From positions 1,364,001 to 1,428,000 of the forward strand of contig OZ252214.1 of the NCBI GenBank assembly GCA_965248935.1: a stretch of DNA of 64,000 nt. The letters run 5' to 3'. Position numbers and translations under genes: made by a program. This DNA is from G032773895 sp965248935 (GTDB lineage: Bacteria > Pseudomonadota > Gammaproteobacteria > Pseudomonadales > Cellvibrionaceae). Shown here piece by piece: positions 54,998 to 63,560 of the stretch. Below the pieces are notes generated by a model. That model ran no database searches, was not told the DNA's origin, and was given only the letters and a program-made list of their open reading frames with translations. Position 1 is the stretch's first letter, and every line of letters begins with the position of its first letter.

Positions 54998-55936
54998 AAA
55001 TACCTTAATATAGCATTATTATTTTTTTGATATGCAAGCTACCCCAGATAAGACAACACATAAAGCCAAACAAGCTTGACCTTAAAACTAGAAAAACCTA
55101 ATAATAAAGCACTACTAAATCGTTTGGGTTATAGGTAAGATAGTTATCATCCGTTTTACGGGAAAGCGCAGAATCGGCGAATATAGATGATTAATAACGA
55201 TTTAATCACTTCAAAATCGGCCTAAAAGAGTACTGCTAGTCACGAATTTCTAAATTATTGTTATAATCAAATAAATACCGACCATTCGACCTTATATGAA
55301 ATAAAAAAAAACTTCAAATTTTCGCTATGAAAACTGTTATCAATTCAAAAAATAAAAAAAAATTATAAAACTTAAAAGCTCTTTATATTCAGAATTGAAA
55401 TATAAATCATCGGGAGCATTTCAATAATATATTTTTTCATACAAGAAAATTCAAACACTTCACTAAAAAACTCCGACAAAACCCTATTCAAACTCCAGCC
55501 ATTCACTTTGGCTCGACAACAAAATAAAATATTTCGAAAGTATTAGAGTGCCCTATTACTTTTCTCTGACAACAAGAAAAAATTAAACCAACAGCATAGA
55601 GTGTTTTATGAACGGCGACATTCATTATCTTATTGCAGCAGAATGAACCGTTCAATGTTCCCAGACGTAATGCACAGAACCTGCATCTTTATTTAGAATG
55701 ATATTTATATCGATAAATACTGAATTGGAACCAGTTTTAATACTGACGTCATTGACACAAAAACAATGTTACTTGGAATAATGTTGTTTGGAATGCGGGT
55801 TTTAATTCTCAAACTTAAAACCCGCTTTATTCAAAGACTAGACAGCGCTTTCACCAGCAAACCATACTTTCGATGGGCTTATAACATCAGGTATTATAAG
55901 CCCAGGTGTATAACGCCAAGAATGTATAATGTCGGG
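54998..55936. other. long AT-rich intergenic region
   Basis: About 940 bases upstream of the LPMO gene and downstream of the OmpA-like gene. I see no protein gene. The LPMO promoter lies at the left end. A rightward terminator at 55795-55830 without a rightward gene before it suggests a small RNA may be encoded in 55500-55830. Confidence 0.4.
55795..55830 (+). terminator. orphan rightward terminator
   Basis: GCGGGTTTTAA pairs perfectly with TTAAAACCCGC around a nine-base loop and is followed by TTTATT on the plus strand only. No rightward protein gene precedes it in the 800 bases upstream, so it may end an untranslated RNA. Confidence 0.65.
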
Positions 55937-56587
55937 TTATGATAAGGGCTCTAGTTGAAGCTCAACTCGCCTATTAGCCTGTCGCCCCTCAGCAGTTTGA
56001 TTGGATGCAATCGGATAACGCTTACCATAACCAACGGCTTGGATTCTTCCAGATGGGATACGTCTTTGGGCTAGATAACTTCCAACACTGCTGGCTCTTT
56101 TCTCGCTTAACTCTTGGTTATAGGTTGCCGCCCCTCTGGAATCCGTGTGACCAGATACTTTAATCGCGGTGTCTTTATATTCTGCCAATACCTCTGCAAC
56201 GGAATCCAAAACAGAGTAAAAACTACTTTTTACGTCACTCAAACCCGTGTCAAACGTAATATTTCCTGGCATAACGAGATAGATCCTATTCCCTTCGCGG
56301 CGTACTTGCACCCCAGAATTCACAAGACGCTTTCTTAGCTCCGCTTCTTGTTTATCCATATACAGGCCAATCCCTCCCCCTACAGCGGCCCCTGCCAAAG
56401 CGCCATTAATAGCCGCTCGGTCCCTATTCTTACCACTGGATGTCGCAGCACCAGCAACCGCACCAGCAACCGCACCAATTGCCACACCCTTAGTGGCGTT
56501 ACTGGCTTTTTTCTCTCCGGTATAAGGATCGTTAGAAACACAAGAAACCAAGAAAACACAGCAAACGGTAAATATCAAATAACGCAC
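55937..56587 (-). CDS. OmpA-family lipoprotein with glycine zipper
   Basis: A 216-residue envelope protein. A GTG start at 56587 with GGAGG five bases upstream gives a lipoprotein signal (FLVSCVSN). A glycine-zipper stretch follows (AIGAVAGAVAGAATSSGK, ALAGAAVGGGIG), then an OmpA-type peptidoglycan-binding domain (ITFDTGLSDVKSSF, KVSGHTDSRGAATYNQELSE, VGYGKRYPIASNQTAEGRQA). It should anchor the outer membrane to the cell wall. The open frame extends to 56674, but that part contains the tandem hairpin repeats and no good start. Confidence 0.88.
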   Translation of the reverse strand: MRYLIFTVCCVFLVSCVSNDPYTGEKKASNATKGVAIGAVAGAVAGAATSSGKNRDRAAINGALAGAAVGGGIGLYMDKQEAELRKRLVNSGVQVRREGNRIYLVMPGNITFDTGLSDVKSSFYSVLDSVAEVLAEYKDTAIKVSGHTDSRGAATYNQELSEKRASSVGSYLAQRRIPSGRIQAVGYGKRYPIASNQTAEGRQANRRVELQLEPLS

Positions 56588-56599
56588 GATAACCTCCAG

Positions 56600-56645
56600 A
56601 GTAGTACCGCAATCTGCGGAAAAGTAGTACCGCAATCTGCGGAAA
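56600..56645. repeat. 23-bp tandem repeat with hairpins in the leader of the OmpA-like gene
   Basis: AGTAGTACCGCAATCTGCGG with three further A occurs twice in succession. Each copy holds a short palindrome (CCGCA-ATC-TGCGG). It lies 13 bases upstream of the GTG start, next to the ribosome site, so it forms part of the mRNA leader. Confidence 0.8.
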
Positions 56646-56744
56646 AAGTCATACCAGCAGCGCCTTACCAGCACTGCTGAAATTTAATGATAGCCCCGCT
56701 CGATGAATTAAAGCTGAACAGGAAAGGAAGGAGTATAACGGAAG

Positions 56745-57020
56745 TTAGCCTCCCAAGAACATCAGGCCAATCACATTACGGGAGGAATGCATAACCTTCA
56801 TTGAGACAGGGTCCTGATTGACTGGCCCTGCAATTTTTTTAAACTGAACATCGACAACGGTGCCAATAGGCGGGGATGTATGGTTATCAATTGAGACCTT
56901 CGCCCCACCATCTGAAATATCGTGGGCAAAACCGACGATGGCCCCAAAGGCAGGGTGCTTTATCTCAACACGAATAGAGGTTGGAGTACGTTCAAATTTT
57001 CGGCGCTCATGCACGCGCAT
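56745..57020 (-). CDS. PilZ-domain protein
   Basis: A protein of about 91 residues that should bind cyclic di-GMP. The RxxxR motif is in RRKFERTPTS and the D/NxSxxG motif in DISDGGAKVSI, 35 residues apart as usual. The domain fills the whole protein. The start is uncertain: ATG at 57020 (MRVHERRKFER), or GTG at 57014, which has AGGAG at eight bases. A longer frame to 57050 lacks a ribosome site. An ATGG tetranucleotide tract lies just upstream. Confidence 0.85.
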   Translation of the reverse strand: MRVHERRKFERTPTSIRVEIKHPAFGAIVGFAHDISDGGAKVSIDNHTSPPIGTVVDVQFKKIAGPVNQDPVSMKVMHSSRNVIGLMFLGG

Positions 57021-57075
57021 ATCTCCTAAGAAGGGTGCCTCTACCGGCACGGTAAATACAGATAGTTGTGAATGA

Positions 57076-57095
57076 ATGGATGGATGGATGGATGG
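57076..57095. repeat. (ATGG)5 simple sequence repeat
   Basis: Five perfect ATGG units lie about 55 bases upstream of the PilZ start codon, outside the coding region. Tracts of this type can change length by slippage. Confidence 0.85.
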
Positions 57096-57224
57096 ATTTT
57101 TTAGTCCAAACTTATATTAAGAATAGACCCTGATTGACGCCTTCACCAGAAATGTAATATGACAGATATGTTGGCTAGACCCGCTGCTTTATACATCAAA
57201 TCTGACAAAAACAAGCATAAAAAC

Positions 57225-57247
57225 TTATCCACACTTTCTGTGGATAA
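57225..57247 (-). terminator. hairpin of two inverted DnaA-box-like 9-mers, probable purC terminator
   Basis: TTATCCACA and TGTGGATAA face each other across five bases. Read leftwards the stem ACTTATCCACA/TGTGGATAAGT is followed by TTTTT, so it works as a terminator, 280 bases after purC. Each arm also equals the DnaA-box consensus TTATNCACA. The remaining bases of the 57051-57525 gap show no gene. Confidence 0.55.
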
Positions 57248-57525
57248 GTCTGTGAGAAAAACCTTAGAGAAGCGATAAAACCACCGAAGTTACTGAAATA
57301 TTACTAATCTGACGGCAATTTAAACAAAAAGAAAAATCTTATAAAAATCAATAACTTAAAAAAATCAATATTTTTAAAGAAGATTGTATCAAAAATATTT
57401 TGGGATATATGGAGGAGAAAGATTGACATGTGGAAAACCAACTGTAACCACCTCCATTTACTACCGGAAAACGAAAGTGGTTACTCACATACTGTCATAA
57501 TGCTTAAATCAAAATGTCATATAGG

Positions 57526-58242
57526 TTATGCGTCAAAACCCAAACCTAAACGACGACCAACTTGCTCATAAGCTTCGACAACATTTCCAAGGTCTTGGCG
57601 AAACCTATCCTTATCCAGCTTTTCTCGGGTCTCAACGTCCCACAAACGACAACCGTCAGGAGTGAACTCATCGCCAAGAACCAGTGTACCGTTAAACATA
57701 CCAAATTCGAGTTTGTAATCGACCAAAAGCATTCCACCCTCTAGGAATAAGCTCTTAAGAACATCATTTACCTTAAAAGTCAGGTCTTGCATTGCTGATA
57801 CTTGATCAGCCGTGGCCCAACCGAACGAACGGATATGGAACTCATTAATCATAGGATCACCAAGCTCGTCATTTTTTAAGAAGAACTCAAAAGTAGGAGG
57901 ACTAAGATCAATGCCCTCTTCCACACCCAAGCGACGACAGATAGAACCTGCGGCAATATTCCTCACAACGCATTCAATAGGAAGCATCTCCAAACGTTTC
58001 ACAACCGACTCTTGCTCCGACAACAATGAGACATGATGAGTAGGAATACCTGCGGCTTCAATTTTTTCCATAATAAAGGCATTAAACTTATTATTTACCA
58101 TGCCTTTTCTATCCAATTGTGCGAGTTTTTTACCGTCAAACGCAGAGGTATCATTTCGGAATAATAGGATCAGTTTATCGTCATCATCTGTGGTATACAC
58201 GGACTTGGCTTTACCTGCGTATAGCTCTTCGCGTTTTTCCAT
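57526..58242 (-). CDS. purC: phosphoribosylaminoimidazole-succinocarboxamide synthase (SAICAR synthetase)
   Basis: A 238-residue enzyme of purine synthesis that joins aspartate to CAIR using ATP. Full-length match with bacterial PurC: KREELYAGKAKSVYTTDDDD, FRNDTSAFDGKK, RNIAAGSICRRLGVEEG, LVDYKLEFG and LGDEFTPDGCRLWD. It is the last gene of the leftward dapA-bamC-MBL hydrolase-purC group, a usual gammaproteobacterial order. Confidence 0.96.
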   Translation of the reverse strand: MEKREELYAGKAKSVYTTDDDDKLILLFRNDTSAFDGKKLAQLDRKGMVNNKFNAFIMEKIEAAGIPTHHVSLLSEQESVVKRLEMLPIECVVRNIAAGSICRRLGVEEGIDLSPPTFEFFLKNDELGDPMINEFHIRSFGWATADQVSAMQDLTFKVNDVLKSLFLEGGMLLVDYKLEFGMFNGTLVLGDEFTPDGCRLWDVETREKLDKDRFRQDLGNVVEAYEQVGRRLGLGFDA

Positions 58243-58356
58243 TGCAAGTTACCCTCTTCATCAAGATTAAAAATTTACAGTCGTATCATTCGATTCAAAG
58301 TGATCAAATAAAAGTAATCAATAAAATTAAACCAACCACCTAGGCTTAGGGCTTAG

Positions 58357-59127
58357 CTAACGCGCCCCATTGGGTATCTCCACCCAATCCAACCCATCGT
58401 CTTGACAGACATAATGCATGGTTTGAAACTCTTCTTCTAAATGGCTCAATGCCGCTCGGGCGCATTCTAAGGAGTTATTCTTTCGGCTAATATGCCCAAC
58501 CACCACGGACTTAAGGCGAGGTCCACTCAACTTTTCGAGTAACTGCGCTGTTTGACCGTTATTTAGGTGCCCCCATGCACTCGACACTCTAGCCCTTAGT
58601 GAGGGAGGGTATGGCCCGTTAGCAAGCATCATTAAATCGTGGTTTGCTTCCACTAAAATGCCATCACACTCCCTAAATACATCCACAACATAAGAGGTTA
58701 TGCTGCCTAAATCCGTCAATACTCCCCACTTAACGTCACCGCAACTTAACGTGTATTGGACGGGTTCTCTCGCATCATGAGGGACGGCCACAGGCTCTAC
58801 CACAATATCACCCGTGGTAAAGAGCGTACCATCTCGTACAATTTTTAAGTCCGATATAACGCCATAGTCTTTGCTAACGAAGGTGCCCTCCGTCATATAC
58901 ACTGGCGTGCCATATTTTCTCGCAAATGGCCCAACACCTTTGGAGTGGTCCGTATGCTCATGCGTTACAACAATCGCCGCCACACGGGATGGCTCCACAC
59001 CCAAGCGGGCCATGCGCTTCTCGGTTTCCTTTAAACCAAAACCGCAATCCACTAGTACCAATGTTTGGTCCGATTCAATTAATGTCGAATTACCCGAACT
59101 TCCACTACCCAGTGAAGCTAATCTCAA
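58357..59127 (-). CDS. MBL-fold metallo-hydrolase (YycJ/WalJ-like)
   Basis: A 256-residue metallo-beta-lactamase-fold protein. Opening SLGSGSSGNSTLIES and the metal motif THEHTDHSKG are typical of the YycJ branch; further metal ligands are in the PHDAREPV, VLTDLG and EANHD segments, and GHISRKNNS near the C-terminus. Relatives are thought to be phosphodiesterases or nucleases. It lies between bamC and purC, starting 20 bases after bamC. Confidence 0.85.
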   Translation of the reverse strand: MRLASLGSGSSGNSTLIESDQTLVLVDCGFGLKETEKRMARLGVEPSRVAAIVVTHEHTDHSKGVGPFARKYGTPVYMTEGTFVSKDYGVISDLKIVRDGTLFTTGDIVVEPVAVPHDAREPVQYTLSCGDVKWGVLTDLGSITSYVVDVFRECDGILVEANHDLMMLANGPYPPSLRARVSSAWGHLNNGQTAQLLEKLSGPRLKSVVVGHISRKNNSLECARAALSHLEEEFQTMHYVCQDDGLDWVEIPNGAR

Positions 59128-59146
59128 GAGAGAAAACCCTAGAATG

Positions 59147-60316
59147 TTAAATCAGATTTCTGCGAATAATACGAAGCATTGCCTTCGCTTGTGCTTTAGG
59201 AAGACGCTTGCCCATATGGTCCCGAATAACAACACTAACCTTGCCTTCGTTCAAATGTGTCACAACAAGATAGCCTTTCGCCTTTTTTAACGGCTTCCCA
59301 TACCCAACAGCACTATCAAGATGAGCAAAAGTCTTTTTAACATCTGGAGAAGAATCCAAATGAGTAATCACTTTTGACATAGGGTATTTAGGTTTCTTAT
59401 CCACTTTTTTGTCAGGAATCATCCAGCTAAACATGCCAGAGTTCTCTTCAGGGCTGATATAACCGGCATAATAAAGTCCTGTACTCGCATCATCATTCCA
59501 TAGAAGGAAGCCCTCTTTGTTCAAAGCATGAGCGACTGTCGCACGGGCGCGCGCCAATGGTAACCTCAACTCAAGCATGGGGTCATTGTTGGCAAGAGCA
59601 TAGCCAACCTTCACTTCTCCACCCACATTCTGCCCCATCAACGAAGCCGTATTGTCATTCAAACCTTCAGCTAACTCTGCGGATAGTTGATCAATAAACC
59701 ACTTTTCTCGTGCAGGGTCTTGCGAAACCTCTGGCCAAACTATTTCTGACTCTTTTGAGCCCGCGTCCAATTGAACCTGTCTGATATTAATTTCTGTTGT
59801 TCCGGGATGAATACCTTTTTCTATACGTACTCTAAATTTCGAAAAAGTGTCGTTATCATCCTTAAACTTCAACCAGTCGGTAATAACCTCTCCCGTCTTG
59901 GCATTATTTTTTTCCGTGCTCATTCCGTATTCAGACAAAAAGCTTTGAGCCCTTGGCCAAACACGACTAGTGGGAGCATCCAGAAAGATCCACCTCTTCC
60001 CTGAAAGCTTTTGAATTTTCACACCAATGGCGTCTTTATCCGACGCAATCGCCTCTGGTAGGGGAATTTTATATTCATATAACACAATTTCATCGCCAAA
60101 CTCATCCAGCGAATGAACGTTAGGAATAAAATAAGCTGGCTCAGTTTTTCGGGCACTGGTGCCTTCCGGCAGAGTTATTTCCTTGACATTTCCCGTGCCG
60201 AGGTAATCCGATGAGCGCCCTCGAAATATGCCTTCATCGCCAAAAAAAACACCGCAACCAGAAGTCGCTAAACTGGAAATCGCAATAATTGCATAGATAA
60301 AATATTTTACATTCAT
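59147..60316 (-). CDS. bamC: outer-membrane assembly lipoprotein BamC (NlpB)
   Basis: A 389-residue lipoprotein of the Bam complex, which folds beta-barrel proteins into the outer membrane. Lipobox near residue 21 (TSGCGVFF). The unstructured N-terminus is followed by two helix-grip domains (AIGVKIQKLSGKRWIFLDAP; VGYALANNDPMLELRLPLAR). Sequence is divergent, as usual for BamC, and the position directly after dapA confirms the call. Confidence 0.88.
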   Translation of the reverse strand: MNVKYFIYAIIAISSLATSGCGVFFGDEGIFRGRSSDYLGTGNVKEITLPEGTSARKTEPAYFIPNVHSLDEFGDEIVLYEYKIPLPEAIASDKDAIGVKIQKLSGKRWIFLDAPTSRVWPRAQSFLSEYGMSTEKNNAKTGEVITDWLKFKDDNDTFSKFRVRIEKGIHPGTTEINIRQVQLDAGSKESEIVWPEVSQDPAREKWFIDQLSAELAEGLNDNTASLMGQNVGGEVKVGYALANNDPMLELRLPLARARATVAHALNKEGFLLWNDDASTGLYYAGYISPEENSGMFSWMIPDKKVDKKPKYPMSKVITHLDSSPDVKKTFAHLDSAVGYGKPLKKAKGYLVVTHLNEGKVSVVIRDHMGKRLPKAQAKAMLRIIRRNLI

Positions 60317-60384
60317 AAGTTTTACTTCACTGGGTCGATGGTGCTAACACTCGTTATTACTTTTGCTTATTCTACTTTCACTCA

Positions 60385-61269
60385 CTACCACTTTACCGCA
60401 GCTAGAGCATCTCGTAACTTAGCGTGATGCTCGCTCCCCAGAGGAGTCAGAGGCAACCGGATAGCAGGGCCTATCATGCCCATCTCGGCCAAAGCCCACT
60501 TTACAGGAATCGGATTAGCTTCTAGAAATAAGTTTTGGTGCAGAGGCAATAACTTTACGTCAATAGTTTGAGCTTCTTCGACCTTACCCTCTTCCACCAG
60601 TTCACACATACGAGCAACCCACTGAGGTGCGATATTGGCCGTTACCGAGATAACGCCATGGCCACCTGCGCGCATAAATTCAAGAGATGTCTCATCGTCA
60701 CCGGAAATAAGTAAAAAGGAATCGTCAACGAGGCTGCGAATATCTCGCAAGCGCTGAATATCCCCTGTTGCTTCTTTTATACCAATAATATTGTCCAGCT
60801 TCGCCAACCGGCCCACTGTTTCTGCCGACATATCCACTGCGGTCCGTCCAGGTACATTGTATAAAAATTGAGGAATATCGACTCGATCTGCAATGTATTT
60901 ATGATGAAGAAATAACCCTTCTTGCGTAGGCTTGTTGTAATAAGGCGTAACAAGTAAACAGGCGTCAACCCCTACAGCTTGGGCCTTTTGAGTCAGTTCC
61001 AGTGCTTCTAAGGTAGAATTTGCTCCTGTACCTGCAATCACAGGGATACGAGAGTCCACTTGTTCAACGACCCTCTTCACCACATTGATGTGTTCATCCA
61101 CATTTAACGTAGCCGACTCACCCGTGGTTCCTACAGCCACTATCCCTTGCGTACCCTGCTCTAAGTGCCAGTCAACAAGCTTATGCAACCCTTCCCAATC
61201 AGGCGTTAGATCCTCATTCATGGGGGTAACAAGGGCAACTAGACTGCCTCGAAATGTATGCGTATTCAC
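60385..61269 (-). CDS. dapA: 4-hydroxy-tetrahydrodipicolinate synthase
   Basis: A 294-residue TIM-barrel aldolase that condenses pyruvate and aspartate semialdehyde, the first step of the lysine and diaminopimelate branch. GTTGESATL, PYYNKPTQEG, YNVPGRTAVD and the Schiff-base Lys in GIKEATGD are all present. Length is normal. It heads the leftward group with bamC, the MBL hydrolase gene and purC. Confidence 0.96.
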   Translation of the reverse strand: MNTHTFRGSLVALVTPMNEDLTPDWEGLHKLVDWHLEQGTQGIVAVGTTGESATLNVDEHINVVKRVVEQVDSRIPVIAGTGANSTLEALELTQKAQAVGVDACLLVTPYYNKPTQEGLFLHHKYIADRVDIPQFLYNVPGRTAVDMSAETVGRLAKLDNIIGIKEATGDIQRLRDIRSLVDDSFLLISGDDETSLEFMRAGGHGVISVTANIAPQWVARMCELVEEGKVEEAQTIDVKLLPLHQNLFLEANPIPVKWALAEMGMIGPAIRLPLTPLGSEHHAKLRDALAAVKW

Positions 61270-61320
61270 TAATTTTGCCTTATCGACTTTGTTCTTTATG
61301 GGTAAACTCGGTACTTTAAT

Positions 61321-61352
61321 AATGGACGAACTCGAAAATGGACGAACTCGAA
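61321..61352. repeat. 16-bp tandem repeat upstream of dapA
   Basis: AATGGACGAACTCGAA occurs twice in direct succession, about 50 bases upstream of the dapA start codon, within the promoter region between dapA and the divergent acyltransferase gene. Confidence 0.8.
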
Positions 61353-61485
61353 AGCAATATACCGGAGCGGGTAAAAAACCAAGGGCGTAATGTTACTGGT
61401 GTCGAGACGTTGTCTCAAGGTTTTGTTTTGCGAATACCACGTAAACTTGATTAGAATACGCCCCCCAGGACCTATTGAGCTTTAA

Positions 61486-62415
61486 ATGAAATACCAACGC
61501 CAAACGGATATATCAGACCAACACTACTCCGACTTTTTAAGCCCTAAGTGGTGGCCAACTTGGATAGCCATCATCCTGATTCTTATTCTTGGTCATATGC
61601 CAAATTTTATCCGAGTCAGTTTAGGTTGTTTTTTCGGCATTCTCCTTTTCCTCTTTGCGGGCAGAAGGAGGAAAATAGCGAAAACCAATATCTGGCTGAC
61701 CCACACTCAATGGTCCAGATTTCGCCGCTACAAACTGCTCTTTTCTGCTTTTATCTCTTCCGGCCTAGCGGTGACAGAAACCGCTAGAGCTTGGTCTTCT
61801 CTCCCGCCGGAGCAATACCGAGTTAAAATATCTGGACAAGAAAATATTGAACGGGCAAAACAGGAAGGGCATGGCATTATTATGCTCGGCGGGCACTTTA
61901 CTCCAGCCGATATAGTCGGCTCAATGCTCGCCCAGGATGTCGGCTTCCATCAGGTTCAAAGAAAACACGACAACCCTTTATTTAATTTGTTTATCACTCG
62001 TGCCCGCAGTCGCTACGCGCTGAGTTCTATTGCTAGACTTGACCTAAAACAGATGGTGAGAACACTGCGAGAACCTGGAAACGTTATGTGGTATGCGCCC
62101 GACCAGGACTTTGGCTATAAAGGCACCGTATTTACTTCTTTTCTAGGGGTGCAAACGGCGACGGTCACCGCCACATCAAAACTAGCCAGAATGGCTAACG
62201 CAAAAGTTATTCCCATTGACTACCAGCGCGTAGGGCTCTCACACTATAAAGCAGAGCTTCACCCTCCTCTTCCCATTCCAGGGGAGTCTCCCGAAGCCGA
62301 TGCAGCAATTATTTCAGACTGGATCGCCAGCAGAGTCCAAGAACACCCTCACGACTACCTATGGCTACACCGTAGGTTTAAAACTCGCCCAGCAGGAGAA
62401 GCCTCCATTTACTAG
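61486..62415 (+). CDS. lipid A biosynthesis acyltransferase, LpxL/HtrB family
   Basis: A 309-residue inner-membrane acyltransferase that adds a secondary acyl chain to the lipid A precursor. One N-terminal membrane segment (about 27-60), then the HxxxxD catalytic motif in LGGHFTPADIVGSM, the YAPDQDFG segment and LWLHRRFKTRP at the C-terminus. I cannot tell LpxL from LpxM/LpxP by eye. It is divergent from dapA and stands alone. Confidence 0.85.
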   Translation: MKYQRQTDISDQHYSDFLSPKWWPTWIAIILILILGHMPNFIRVSLGCFFGILLFLFAGRRRKIAKTNIWLTHTQWSRFRRYKLLFSAFISSGLAVTETARAWSSLPPEQYRVKISGQENIERAKQEGHGIIMLGGHFTPADIVGSMLAQDVGFHQVQRKHDNPLFNLFITRARSRYALSSIARLDLKQMVRTLREPGNVMWYAPDQDFGYKGTVFTSFLGVQTATVTATSKLARMANAKVIPIDYQRVGLSHYKAELHPPLPIPGESPEADAAIISDWIASRVQEHPHDYLWLHRRFKTRPAGEASIY

Positions 62416-62462
62416 GGCCTGTTAATACTAAGAACTTATTAATACTTAAGAACCTATTAATA

Positions 62463-63506
62463 CTAAGGCGCAGGGTTCGGATATCTCGCATGTATCTCGC
62501 CAATCCCATCGAGAACCTGTTGGCTCAAAGCTATATCAACACTCTCAATATTCTCTGTAAGCTGCTTCAAACTCGTGGCACCAATGATATTACTCGTCAC
62601 AAAATCTCTAGAATTAACAAAAGCCAATGCTAGCTGAGCAAGGGTTAGATCATGGTCGTTAGCGAGCTTCGCATAAGCCTCTGTTGCCGGTTCAGCATTG
62701 ACTTTCTCATACCGCTGAAAACGATCATATAAGGTCAAGCGCGCGCCCTCAGGCTTTGCACCATTCAAATACTTACCCGAAAGTTTCCCAAAAGCGAGCG
62801 GCGAGTAAGCTAGGAGCCCAACCTTTTCTCGAATCGCAATTTCCGCCGAGCCCACTTCAAAAGTACGGTTCAACACATTATAGGGGTTTTGAATACTCAC
62901 AATTCGTTTTCTGGATTTTTGATCTGCAAGCCGAATATATTCCATCATGCCCCAAGAACTTTCGTTGGAAATTCCAATATGCCTGACCTTACCCTGGTCA
63001 ACCAACTCATAAAGTGCATCGAGCGTTTCCTCTATGGCAATGCCATCATCCTCTGTATGACAGTATCCAAGGCGCCCAAAAAAATTGGTTTCCCTTTCTG
63101 GCCAATGCACTTGGTATAAATCAATGTAATCAGTTTGCAACCGCTTTAGTGAACCCTCTACTGCATCAAAAATATGCTTCCGGCTTAACCTAGCACCATT
63201 GCGAATATGCCCCAAACCGGAGTTTCGACTGCTCCGCCCAGTGACCTTGGTGGCGATAATAAGCTCATCTCGCTTACCCCTAGAAGTAAGCCAATTCCCC
63301 ATAATCTCTTCTGTTTTACCATAGGTTTCTACTTTAGGAGGAATCGGGTACATCTCAGCAGTATCAAAAAAATTAATGCCATAATCCACCGCCATATCCA
63401 TTTGAGCAAAACCTTCATCCTGGGTATTTTGCTCGCCCCACGTCATACTGCCTAAGCAAATTAGGCTGACATCAATATCCGTATTTCCTAACTTTTTATA
63501 TTGCAT
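62463..63506 (-). CDS. tas: aldo/keto reductase, Tas family
   Basis: A 347-residue NADP(H)-dependent reductase. MQYKKLGNTDIDVSLICLGS, the catalytic DTAEMY with Asp and Tyr, the Lys in IIATKVTG and His in YQVHWPER form the AKR tetrad; IHARYPNPAP ends the protein as in E. coli Tas. The open frame goes to 63545, but the ATG at 63506 with GGAG seven bases upstream is the standard start. It follows fabV after a terminator. Confidence 0.9.
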   Translation of the reverse strand: MQYKKLGNTDIDVSLICLGSMTWGEQNTQDEGFAQMDMAVDYGINFFDTAEMYPIPPKVETYGKTEEIMGNWLTSRGKRDELIIATKVTGRSSRNSGLGHIRNGARLSRKHIFDAVEGSLKRLQTDYIDLYQVHWPERETNFFGRLGYCHTEDDGIAIEETLDALYELVDQGKVRHIGISNESSWGMMEYIRLADQKSRKRIVSIQNPYNVLNRTFEVGSAEIAIREKVGLLAYSPLAFGKLSGKYLNGAKPEGARLTLYDRFQRYEKVNAEPATEAYAKLANDHDLTLAQLALAFVNSRDFVTSNIIGATSLKQLTENIESVDIALSQQVLDGIGEIHARYPNPAP

Positions 63507-63523
63507 TTTGTTCTCCGCATAGA

Positions 63524-63551
63524 CAAAAACGGTCGGGAATCCCAACCGTTT
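63524..63551 (-). terminator. terminator after fabV
   Basis: Read leftwards, AAACGGTTGGGA pairs with TCCCGACCGTTT (one G-T pair) and runs into TTT. It lies ten bases after the fabV stop codon and just before the tas ribosome site. Confidence 0.75.
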
Positions 63552-63560
63552 ACTGATTAT

